From Geomonas ferrireducens (lineage in GTDB: Bacteria > Desulfobacterota > Desulfuromonadia > Geobacterales > Geobacteraceae): 44,925 bases of DNA. The stretch is from positions 1-44,925 of the forward strand of contig NZ_SSYA01000005.1 in NCBI RefSeq assembly GCF_004917065.1, given 5' to 3'. A program made the position numbers and the translations under genes. The notes beneath the pieces are model-generated. The model saw nothing but the letters and a program-made list of their open reading frames with translations. It ran no database searches and was not told the DNA's origin. This document shows, one piece after another, positions 16,424 to 24,867 of the stretch. Every line of letters starts with the position of its first letter. Positions within the stretch are counted from its first letter, which is position 1.

Positions 16424-16851
16424 ACGTCCAGCACCACCGTTGCCCGCCACCCATTGGCCACCTGTTCCAGCTTGTAACGGAGCATGGTGACCGCCTTCAC
16501 GTCCGTGTTCATCTGGTGCCGGACGACGTCGATCTCCTCACCGGAAAGCCTCGCCCGCAACACGAAACCGCCGTCCGCGGGGGCCACGCTCACCTCGGTG
16601 GGAAGCAGCAGCAATCGCCTCGCGTCCTTGTAGAAGATAAGCTCGTTCAGAAAGTCGAAGAGGAGCATCTCCTCGTTTTCCTCTTCCAGTTTCACCTCGA
16701 GCGTCTGCGCCGGACGCACCTCGCCCAGGTTCTCTACCATGACCTGCATGGTCGCCCGCGCCGCCTCGTTGAAGAGCTCCTCCAGGGTCGGCGCCCAGGC
16801 ATCGAAGGCTATGTCGGCGTGTGCTATGTCCCCGCGGTATTCAAACGGCAT
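16420..16851 (-). CDS. archease, RtcB activator
   Basis: A 143-residue archease. In characterised systems this small acidic protein helps RtcB become guanylylated and turn over. The metal-site signature at the N terminus (IAHADIAFDAWAPTLEELF) and the C-terminal segment DVKAVTMLRYKLEQV fit the family. It lies 10 bases downstream of rtcB on the same strand, so the pair forms an operon. Confidence 0.92.
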   Translation of the reverse strand: MPFEYRGDIAHADIAFDAWAPTLEELFNEAARATMQVMVENLGEVRPAQTLEVKLEEENEEMLLFDFLNELIFYKDARRLLLLPTEVSVAPADGGFVLRARLSGEEIDVVRHQMNTDVKAVTMLRYKLEQVANGWRATVVLDV

Positions 16852-16861
16852 ATCCCCTCCG

Positions 16862-18322
16862 CTACCCCTTGATGTTCCCGATCGGTACGAGACGCGCGAC
16901 GCGCTTACTAAGCCCGGCCAACTCGGTTGCCGCCACCACTTCGTCGATGTTCTTGTAGGCGGCTCCCGCTTCCTCGGCGAGCCCCCCGAAGGAGTCGGTA
17001 CGGACGTAGATGCCGCGCTGCTCCATGTCGCGCTGCAGCTTGTCTCCCCTGAAGCTCTTCTTCGCCTCGTGCCGGCTCATGGTCCTGCCGCTGCCGTGCG
17101 CCGTGGTGAAAAAGGCCTCGGCACCGCTGGACATGCCCGCGAGGAGGTAGGAGCCGGTCTCCATGCTCCCTCCGATGATCACCGGCTGCCCGGTCTTCTC
17201 GTAGCATTCCGGCAGCCCTTCCCCTTCGGGAGGCCAGGCGCGCGTCGATCCCTTGCGGTGCACCAAGAACTCCTTTTTTGCACCGTGCACGGCGTGCCGC
17301 TCGAGCTTCGCCGTGTTGTGCGCCACGTCGTAGACCATGCGCAAACCGAGCTCGTCCGGAGAGGCGTGAAAGACGTCCGAGAAGACCTCCCTGATCCGGT
17401 GCAGGATCACCTGGCGGTTGGCAAAGGCCATGTTGACCGCGCACTTCATGGCGCTGAAGTAGGCCTGCCCCTCCGGGGAATGGAAGGGGGCGCAGGCAAG
17501 CTCCCGGTCGACGATTTTTATGTCGTATTTTCTTTCCATGACAGAGAGGAAGAGCTTCAGGTAATCGGTGGCGACCTGGTGGCCGAACCCCCGGCTGCCG
17601 CAGTGGAACATGATGACGACCTGGTTCGGGACGGCGGTGAGACCGAAGGCGTCGGCGAGCTCAGGGGCCATGATGTTTTCCGGGCGCACCACCTGGATCT
17701 CGCAGTAGTGGTTGCCGCTCCCCAAGGTGCCGAGCTGGTTGTAACCACGCTCGATCGCCTTCTCGCTTACGTGCGATGGATCGGCACCGGCAAAGCATCC
17801 CCCCTCTTCGGTCATCTCCAGGTCCTGCTCGGTCGCAAAGCCGTTTTTAAGGCACCAGCGCGAACCCTGCTGCACCACGTTGCGGAAGTCGTCGTGCTTT
17901 AGCTTCACGAACCCCTGGCATCCCACGCCGGTCGGGATGCGGGCGAAGAGGCGGTCGACCAGTTGGTGGAGCTTTGGTTGGACTTCTTCGGCGGTGAGGG
18001 TGGTGAGTACGAGACGCATGCCGCAGTTGATGTCGAAGCCGATCCCCCCCGGGGAGATCACCCCGGAGCCGGGATCCATGGCGGCGACCCCGCCGATGGG
18101 GAAGCCGTAGCCCCAGTGCCCGTCGGGCATGCAAAAGGCGTAGCGTTGGATGCCGGGGAGGGTGGCGACGTTGCTCACCTGCTCGAAGACGCCGGCGTCC
18201 ATCTCATTGACGAGCTTCTCGCTGGCCACGATCCTCGCGGGGACGAGCATCCCCGTCTTGTAGCTCACCGGGAGCTCCCAGATCGTGTCGGAAATGCGCT
18301 TGAGCGCGGCTGGTACGTTCAT
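16862..18322 (-). CDS. rtcB: RNA-splicing ligase RtcB
   Basis: A 486-residue RNA ligase that joins 2',3'-cyclic phosphate (or 3'-phosphate) and 5'-OH ends using GTP and Mn2+. Hallmarks are GGIGFDINCGMRL (metal-binding Asp and Cys), GSGNHYCEIQ, the HCGSRGFGHQ loop, VAHNTAK and, near the C terminus, TTAHGSGRTMSR, which contains the His that accepts GMP. The start at ATG 18322 gives the full-length protein. No sigma54 activator RtcR is beside it, unlike in E. coli; archease follows instead. The presence of both suggests active RNA repair or tRNA healing. Confidence 0.97.
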   Translation of the reverse strand: MNVPAALKRISDTIWELPVSYKTGMLVPARIVASEKLVNEMDAGVFEQVSNVATLPGIQRYAFCMPDGHWGYGFPIGGVAAMDPGSGVISPGGIGFDINCGMRLVLTTLTAEEVQPKLHQLVDRLFARIPTGVGCQGFVKLKHDDFRNVVQQGSRWCLKNGFATEQDLEMTEEGGCFAGADPSHVSEKAIERGYNQLGTLGSGNHYCEIQVVRPENIMAPELADAFGLTAVPNQVVIMFHCGSRGFGHQVATDYLKLFLSVMERKYDIKIVDRELACAPFHSPEGQAYFSAMKCAVNMAFANRQVILHRIREVFSDVFHASPDELGLRMVYDVAHNTAKLERHAVHGAKKEFLVHRKGSTRAWPPEGEGLPECYEKTGQPVIIGGSMETGSYLLAGMSSGAEAFFTTAHGSGRTMSRHEAKKSFRGDKLQRDMEQRGIYVRTDSFGGLAEEAGAAYKNIDEVVAATELAGLSKRVARLVPIGNIKG

Positions 18323-18436
18323 GGTTCCTCCGTCTTATGCTCGGCTGACGCTGCACCCTGGAGATGTTACCACACCTGTTCGGGGTTGCCGGGCATGAGG
18401 AGGCGCGCTGGGGGAGGGGAACGGCGGTCTTTCGCC

Positions 18437-18613
18437 TCAGGCTGAACCGGACGCGCAAGAGTGAAGAGACGGCGCGGCAGGCGCCGTTTCCTGTTTCACC
18501 CAGTGCTCCGATCTGTCATAGCCCAGGATGCAGCCGGTCTCCAGCAGGTGTTCGAGGTAATAATCGTTGATGACGTCGTAGGTGAAATCGTCGTAGCAGA
18601 CAAGCACGCCCAT
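18437..18613 (-). CDS. small conserved protein (GSU3473-like)
   Basis: A 58-residue acidic protein. The first 40 residues (VLVCYDDFTYDVINDYYLEHLL then ...ILGYDRSEHWV, given here in two pieces) resemble short Geobacter proteins annotated as the GSU3473 family. The tail is Ala/Ser-rich and probably disordered. ATG 18613 is chosen because AAGGAG lies six to seven bases upstream; the longer frame from 18628 has no site. Function unknown. Confidence 0.65.
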   Translation of the reverse strand: MGVLVCYDDFTYDVINDYYLEHLLETGCILGYDRSEHWVKQETAPAAPSLHSCASGSA

Positions 18614-18789
18614 CGGTCTCTCCTTCATCCGTGACTGTGGCTGTTTTTCATTCCTATCGGAGCAGGGACGTAAAGGCTTTAACTACTTTTCGTGGCTGCC
18701 TCTTTCTTTCCGCGCCCCCTGGTTCCCATCCCCCTACTCTGTAAGCCGAAGCGGAGCGCCAGAAAGATCTTTCAAAGCAGCTCAAGTAG

Positions 18790-18819
18790 TTGACAAGGGT
18801 ACGGGGTCCCCTGTATGCT
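18790..18819 (+). promoter_or_regulatory. promoter of the S1-domain gene
   Basis: TTGACA (18790-18795) and TATGCT (18814-18819) with 18-bp spacing, about 40 bases upstream of the start codon. Confidence 0.6.
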
Positions 18820-18861
18820 CCTTTGGTGCTAAAGCGCAACAAAACGTTCAGAGGTATTTAA

Positions 18862-20064
18862 ATGGATATCGATCACAGGGAAGAGATGGAAAACGAAGAG
18901 GAGAGCTTTGCCGATCTGTTCGAGCGGAGCCAGAAGGACGCCGGCCGGCTTGAGCCGGGTGCCAAGGTCGAGGCGACCGTACTGCAAATCGCCAAGGACT
19001 GGGTCTTTCTGGATACCGGCCGCAAAGGCGAAGGGATCCTCGACATCAAGGAAGTCCTCGACGCCGACGGCAATGTGACCGTCAAGGTTGGCGACAAGGT
19101 CACCGCCTGGTTCCTCTCTTCGCGCAACAACGAGATGCGTTTCACCACCAAGGTTGGCGCGGGGAGCGGCCAGGCTGCAGGCAACGCGCAGCTCGAGGAA
19201 GCTTTCGCAGCCGGCATCCCGGTCGAGGGCGTGGTGGAGAAGGAAGTGAAGGGTGGTTTCGAGGTGAAGGTGGCAGGCTCGCGTGCCTTCTGTCCGTTCT
19301 CCCAGATCGCCCTGAGAAGGGTCGAGGACACCGCGGCGCTTCTCGGCAAGCACATGTCGTTTAAGATCATGGAATACTCCGAGAAGGGGCGCAACATCGT
19401 GCTGTCGCACCGTGCCCTCCTCGAGGAGGAGCAGCAGGCGCAGAAAGAGGCGCTCAAGGAAACCCTCAAGGTCGGCGACCGCGTGAAGGGGACCGTCACC
19501 TCGCTGCGCGACTTCGGCGCCTTTGTCTCCATCGGGGCGGTGGAGGGGCTTCTGCCCGTCTCCGAGGTTGCCTGGGCGCGCGTGAATCACGTAAGTGACG
19601 TGCTCTCCGTCGGACAGGAAGTCGAGGTGGTGATCAAGGGGATCGACTGGGACAAGAACCGCATCTCCTTCTCCCTGAAAGACACCCTGGCCGACCCGTG
19701 GGAAGAGGCGGCGGGCGCGTTCCCGGAAGGTTCCTATCAAAACGGCAAGGTGGCAAGGCTCACCCCGTTCGGCGCCTTCGTCACCCTGGCAGCGGGCGTG
19801 GACGGTCTCATCCATATCTCTAAACTCGGCGCCGGCAAGCGGATCCAGCACCCCCGCGAGGTCCTTGCCGAAGGGCAGGAGGTCGAGGTGAAGGTCGAGT
19901 CGGTGGACCGCGAGGCGAAGAAGATCTCCCTGTCGCTTGCTTCCGTGAGCCGCGCTCAGGAAGAGCAGACCGCCAGCATGGACGCCTACAAGAAGACCGT
20001 TTCCGAGGCCCCCAAAGGAATGGGGACCCTGGGCGACCTGCTCAAGGCGAAGCTTAAGGGGTAG
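18862..20064 (+). CDS. S1 RNA-binding domain protein (ribosomal protein S1-like)
   Basis: A 400-residue protein with an acidic N terminus and four S1 OB-fold repeats (about 33-95, 112-185, 195-265 and 285-350). The third and fourth are the clearest (GDRVKGTVTSLRDFGAFVSI and GKVARLTPFGAFVTL). It ends in a basic tail (LLKAKLKG). True S1 of Proteobacteria has six repeats and about 560 residues, so this is more likely an S1 paralogue or RNA chaperone than the main ribosomal protein. It has its own promoter and is followed after three bases by a DUF3820 gene. Confidence 0.88.
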   Translation: MDIDHREEMENEEESFADLFERSQKDAGRLEPGAKVEATVLQIAKDWVFLDTGRKGEGILDIKEVLDADGNVTVKVGDKVTAWFLSSRNNEMRFTTKVGAGSGQAAGNAQLEEAFAAGIPVEGVVEKEVKGGFEVKVAGSRAFCPFSQIALRRVEDTAALLGKHMSFKIMEYSEKGRNIVLSHRALLEEEQQAQKEALKETLKVGDRVKGTVTSLRDFGAFVSIGAVEGLLPVSEVAWARVNHVSDVLSVGQEVEVVIKGIDWDKNRISFSLKDTLADPWEEAAGAFPEGSYQNGKVARLTPFGAFVTLAAGVDGLIHISKLGAGKRIQHPREVLAEGQEVEVKVESVDREAKKISLSLASVSRAQEEQTASMDAYKKTVSEAPKGMGTLGDLLKAKLKG

Positions 20065-20067
20065 CCC

Positions 20068-20295
20068 GTGGAGGAGCTTTTCCCTGATACGGACCGGCTG
20101 CTGCAGTTGGCCCGCACCAGGATGCCCTACGGGAAGTACGCCGGCGTGCTGCTCGTGGACCTTCCCGAGCCTTATCTCGTATGGATGAGGCAGAAGGGGT
20201 TCCCCGGAGGGGAGCTCGGGGCGATGCTCGCATGCATGTACGAGGTGAAGGCAAACGGCCTCGAGTACCTCTTCGAGCCGCTGCGACGCGGGTAG
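20068..20295 (+). CDS. DUF3820 family protein
   Basis: A 75-residue protein with the short DUF3820 signature TRMPYGKYAGVLLVDLPEPYLVWM followed by GFPGGELG (quoted in pieces: MPYGKY, DLPEPYL, WM). The family is also described as putative quorum-sensing-regulated virulence factors in Pseudomonas, but the biochemical role is not known to me. It starts at GTG 20068, three bases after the S1 gene ends, and shares its transcript. Confidence 0.8.
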   Translation: MEELFPDTDRLLQLARTRMPYGKYAGVLLVDLPEPYLVWMRQKGFPGGELGAMLACMYEVKANGLEYLFEPLRRG

Positions 20296-20330
20296 CAAGT
20301 CACATCCATCGGCAACTCACCCACGAAAAA

Positions 20331-20362
20331 AGCCCTTCTCGCCTGGCGAGAGGGGCTTTTTC
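20331..20362. terminator. terminator between convergent genes
   Basis: AGCCCTTCTCGCC (20331-20343) pairs with GGCGAGAGGGGCT (20345-20357), with A-runs before and T-runs after. It serves the DUF3820 gene and, from the other side, the BCAM0308-type gene. Confidence 0.88.
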
Positions 20363-20382
20363 TTTCCGCACAGTGCGCTTTC

Positions 20383-20877
20383 CTAGCGCGTCCAGTCGAC
20401 CCGGACCATGCGCTGGTCGTGGCTCCACTTGTAGTGAAGCTCGCCGCGCTGCGACTTGTAAAGCTCGCGCCCGATCTTCTGCGCCAGCTTGTCCTCGGTC
20501 GTGGTCACCACGATACCGCCGTTATCCTCCCTGATCTCCATGATGCGCCCGAGCGGGTTCTTTTCCCGGTGCTTCACCTCCTGCTGCTTCACCGTGTTCA
20601 TGATCTCTTCGCGGTGCTGCGCGAGGTACGGCCCGGAGAGCGTCACCACGCCGGCGGGGTCTTCTCCGACGATGCGCTGGCAGGCGGGGCATAGGACGTC
20701 GCCCTTTTGTGCCGCTACGCTTCCCTCCACTATCTGCCACCGTTTGTTGTGGTAGACGATGCCGCACCCCTTGCATACGGTCCCGTCCGGCAGCCCGCGC
20801 TTGGGCTGGTAAGGTTCAGGACTGCGGGCGGTCATTTGTCCCTTTTCCTCCATGGTAATTCTGGCTCCGCGTGGCAT
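20383..20877 (-). CDS. BCAM0308-type zinc-finger protein
   Basis: A 164-residue protein starting MPRGARIT, with a zinc site formed by CKGCGIVYH and, about 30 residues on, CPACQ. The C-terminal half is a predicted alpha/beta domain (GGIVVTTTEDKLAQKIG). It matches the BCAM0308 family, whose zinc region has been compared with NMD3. The function is undetermined. ATG 20877 is chosen because GGAGG lies six bases upstream; longer frames lack a usable site. Confidence 0.75.
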   Translation of the reverse strand: MPRGARITMEEKGQMTARSPEPYQPKRGLPDGTVCKGCGIVYHNKRWQIVEGSVAAQKGDVLCPACQRIVGEDPAGVVTLSGPYLAQHREEIMNTVKQQEVKHREKNPLGRIMEIREDNGGIVVTTTEDKLAQKIGRELYKSQRGELHYKWSHDQRMVRVDWTR

Positions 20878-20973
20878 GGCAACCTCCATCCTTTTAGATT
20901 CGCCATAATTAGCGCGCACCCATTATAGCACCCGCTTGCACCGCTGCATGGCGTTGGTCCGGTTTGCGGCACG

Positions 20974-21004
20974 AAAAAGGCCCGGTGCTTGATGCACCGG
21001 GCCT
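20974..21004 (-). terminator. Rho-independent terminator of the candidate RNA
   Basis: Minus-strand stem AGGCCCGGTGC / GCACCGGGCCT (11 bp perfect; arms 21004-20994 and 20988-20978), loop ATCAA, followed by TTTTT. It points away from any annotated protein gene, which implies a separate transcript. Confidence 0.88.
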
Positions 21005-21225
21005 GGAAAAATGTAACTGGCGCCACTTTATGAGATCCTTTACCCCTATCCGTCGGTGGAAGGTGGGTGCCGGGGGCGGAGAACGCGCTCCGGCGGGACC
21101 GTGTTGCCCGTTGCTCCAGGTTCCTTCCCCTTTTTGAAGCGGTTTTTACGCGCATGGCGGATGAGATTATTTTAGGCCAATCGGCTTGATCTCCGTACGC
21201 GCCAGTTACTAGCTCCAAAGTGCCG
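20974..21225 (-). ncRNA. candidate structured non-coding RNA with own terminator
   Basis: On the minus strand, bases 21209-21013 are bracketed by an 11-bp closing helix (GTAACTGGCGC with GCGCCAGTTAC) and, five to eight bases inside it, a second helix GAGATC/GATCTC. Deeper in, GGAAGG pairs with CCTTCC and CGGAG with CTCCG at the apex. Nine bases after the closing helix comes a perfect Rho-independent terminator on the same strand. A plausible promoter lies just upstream (21259-21232). No reading frame here looks like protein. The overall plan of a long rod with an open middle, about 200 nt and a terminator recalls 6S RNA, but I could not match 6S consensus bases, so the class is left open. Confidence 0.55.
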
Positions 21226-21231
21226 TAAAGG

Positions 21232-21259
21232 TTTATGTGAGACCACGCTCTTTTGTGAA
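21232..21259 (-). promoter_or_regulatory. putative promoter of the candidate RNA
   Basis: On the minus strand, TTCACA (21259-21254) and CATAAA (21237-21232) with 16-bp spacing would start transcription near 21225, just ahead of the closing helix. Confidence 0.35.
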
Positions 21260-21454
21260 GCATCTCCCCGGAAAACGCTTCAGGTAATTCCGTAAAAGCA
21301 TCGGGAACTGCACACCGCGTCTGAAACCTGGGAAATCATAAGTGTGGAATAATCAGGGTACCTCACGCCACCTCTACCTGTACTCCAGAGCTTTTTTCAA
21401 AGAGCCCTTTCATCTGATTTAAGTCTACGCCTGCCCCATATAAGAGTCAACAGG

Positions 21455-21482
21455 TTGAGTGTGAGGTGTTGCGGTGTAGTAT
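21455..21482 (+). promoter_or_regulatory. putative promoter of pcm
   Basis: TTGAGT (21455-21460) and TAGTAT (21477-21482), spacing 16 bp, about 140 bases upstream of pcm. The stretch from 21260 to 21626 otherwise shows no gene I can support. Confidence 0.35.
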
Positions 21483-21626
21483 TGGCGGGTTCTAATTCAT
21501 TTGCCGCAATTGCTTGATACTTGGCTGTGCGCCGTTGTCGGCTGCCAGGTCCAGTCCCAGGCCTCCGGGAAGGCGCGGTTGAGACGGCCGGTCCCTGTGG
21601 TAACATTGCGCCTTCGGGAGGATGCC

Positions 21627-22292
21627 ATGACCAGCGACCTCAAGAGAGAACTGATGGCGAGGAAAGAGCGGATGCTGACCGATCACCTGGCCGGGCGCGG
21701 CATCAGGGACGGCGCCGTGCTGAAGGCGATGCGCGAGGTGCCGCGCGAGTCGTTTTTGCCGCCGGAGATGGAGTTTCTAGCTTACGAGGACGGCCCGCTG
21801 CCGATCCAGGAGGGACAGACCATCTCCCAGCCGTACATCGTCGCCTACATGATCGAGGCCCTGGAACTCGGTGGGGCCGAGAGGGTGCTGGAGATCGGTA
21901 CCGGCTCGGGCTATGCCGCCGCCGTGCTGAGTCTTTGCGCTGCCGAGGTGTTCACTGTCGAGCGCCTTTCGTACCTGGCGCGCAGCGCGGAGGAACGGCT
22001 TCGTGAGCTGGGCTACCGCAACGTGAAGGTGCACCTGGGCGACGGGACGCTGGGATGGCCGGAACACGCCCCTTACGACGGCATCGTGGTGACCGCCGGG
22101 GCGCCCGAAGTGCCCGACGCATTGCTGGAGCAGCTCGCCCCGGGGGGGAGGCTCGTGATACCTGTGGGACGCAGCCCGCACCTGCAGGAACTCGTGCGGG
22201 TGCGCCGCCTGGCGGGAGGAGAGCTCTGCTACGAGGAGCTCTGCGGGGTCCGATTCGTTCCCCTCATCGGGGCCAAAGGTTGGGGAGATTAG
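21627..22292 (+). CDS. pcm: protein-L-isoaspartate O-methyltransferase
   Basis: A 221-residue SAM-dependent enzyme that methylates isoaspartyl residues in aged proteins, starting their repair. Family motifs are VPRESFLPPE, the substrate region GQTISQPYIVAYM, the SAM-binding loop LEIGTGSGYAAAVL, and the post-motif region DGIVVTAGAPEVP. ATG 21627 follows a GGGAGGATG site; the frame upstream to 21501 is open but does not resemble the family. The 3' end overlaps the convergent pseudouridine-synthase gene by four bases. Confidence 0.95.
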   Translation: MTSDLKRELMARKERMLTDHLAGRGIRDGAVLKAMREVPRESFLPPEMEFLAYEDGPLPIQEGQTISQPYIVAYMIEALELGGAERVLEIGTGSGYAAAVLSLCAAEVFTVERLSYLARSAEERLRELGYRNVKVHLGDGTLGWPEHAPYDGIVVTAGAPEVPDALLEQLAPGGRLVIPVGRSPHLQELVRVRRLAGGELCYEELCGVRFVPLIGAKGWGD

Positions 22293-23200
22293 GAAAGGGC
22301 TGCTGCCTCGGCTGCGGGAATCTCGCCGAGCGCTGACAGGAGGGCTTCCTCCCCCATGGAGCCGAAACGGGAGGCGAGACGCAGCAGCTGCTCGGGAAGC
22401 GGAGCCGGGACGTCGATCTCCTCACCGGTGGCCGGGTGCATGAGTGTTGTGCGGAAGGAATGGAGCGCATGGCCGGCGAAGCCGGTGAGGCTCCTGCCGC
22501 CGTAGCGCTTGTCACCGAGGATCGGGTGTCCGATCATCCTGAAGTGCTGTCTTATCTGGTGCATTCTGCCGGTCAGCGGATAGACCGCCAGCAGGGCAAC
22601 CCCGCCCCCCTGCAAAAGCCTCACGTAGCTCGTCTGCGATTCCTTGCCGTCCAGGGCGGCATCGATGGTCCCCTGTTTCTGCAGCTTCCCCTCCACCACC
22701 GCAAGATACAGCTTTCCGAGCCCTTCCTCCTGGATCATCTTGCCGAACATGCCGGCGGCGACCGCGCTCTTCGCGAGAATGATCGCGCCGGAGGTCCCCT
22801 TGTCGAGCCGGTTGACCGGCCTGAGCTTTCCGGAGCCGTCGCGCTTTTGGAGCAGGGCCTCGGCGAGATCTACCAGGGTGATCTCCTCCGGGTCCTCGGT
22901 GCGATGCACGGCAATACCTGCTGGTTTGTTCAGGCAGAGGATCCAGGTGTCTTCGAAGAGGATGTCGAGCTCCGGGGTGAGGCGGGCGAGAAGCGCCGTC
23001 GTCTTCGAACTCTCCTTGATGGTGATCTGGTCGCCCAGGCGGAGCAGCTCGCCGGGGGCGGCGGGGGCGCCGTTTACCTTTAGGTGCCCGGAGGAGATGA
23101 GCTTCTTGATGTAGGAGAACTGGGCGCTCGGAAGCAGGTTTCGCGTGAAGCTGTCCACGCGCCGCAGGTGGTCTTTGGCCGCTATCTGGTAGGTTAACAT
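22289..23200 (-). CDS. RluA-family pseudouridine synthase
   Basis: A 303-residue RNA-modifying enzyme. An N-terminal S4 RNA-binding domain (about 8-70) precedes the catalytic domain, which has the RluA signature RLDKGTSGAIILAKS. The Asp of RLDKGTSG is the catalytic residue. The TGRMHQIRQHF segment is the conserved RNA-contact motif. S4 plus this catalytic core is the RluC/RluD arrangement; the exact rRNA site cannot be assigned. ATG 23200 gives a family-like N terminus (LTYQIAAKDHLRRVDSF). Confidence 0.92.
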   Translation of the reverse strand: MLTYQIAAKDHLRRVDSFTRNLLPSAQFSYIKKLISSGHLKVNGAPAAPGELLRLGDQITIKESSKTTALLARLTPELDILFEDTWILCLNKPAGIAVHRTEDPEEITLVDLAEALLQKRDGSGKLRPVNRLDKGTSGAIILAKSAVAAGMFGKMIQEEGLGKLYLAVVEGKLQKQGTIDAALDGKESQTSYVRLLQGGGVALLAVYPLTGRMHQIRQHFRMIGHPILGDKRYGGRSLTGFAGHALHSFRTTLMHPATGEEIDVPAPLPEQLLRLASRFGSMGEEALLSALGEIPAAEAAALS

Positions 23201-23260
23201 GGGACGGAGTATACCTTCATGAGGAAGAAGGCGCAAGGGAATCCGGGGGCGCCAGGGGCA

Positions 23261-23293
23261 AAGAAAAAGGGCGCACCCTGGTGGGTGCGCCCT
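23261..23293 (-). terminator. Rho-independent terminator of eno
   Basis: On the minus strand AGGGCGCACCC and GGGTGCGCCCT form a perfect 11-bp stem around ACCA, followed by TTTTT. It lies about 40 bases beyond the enolase stop. Confidence 0.9.
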
Positions 23294-23330
23294 CGATGTA
23301 ACCGGGAAGCGCGGGAGCGATCGCGTGCCC

Positions 23331-24821
<1,491 letters not shown>

Positions 24822-24867
24822 CTAGCCTTGCAGTCTCTGTCCTTACGACACGGGAACCATTGAAATA

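Noticed and set aside
18829..20298. 489-residue frame antisense to the S1-domain gene
   Set aside because: It lies entirely opposite a gene with clear S1 repeats; its composition (rich in Arg, Leu, His, Gly) is what the high-GC third positions of the true gene produce. No domain or ribosome-binding site supports it.
20832..21263. 143-residue frame across the candidate RNA and its terminator
   Set aside because: It reads straight through a perfect terminator hairpin and the start of the BCAM0308-type gene, has no ribosome-binding site and no family resemblance.
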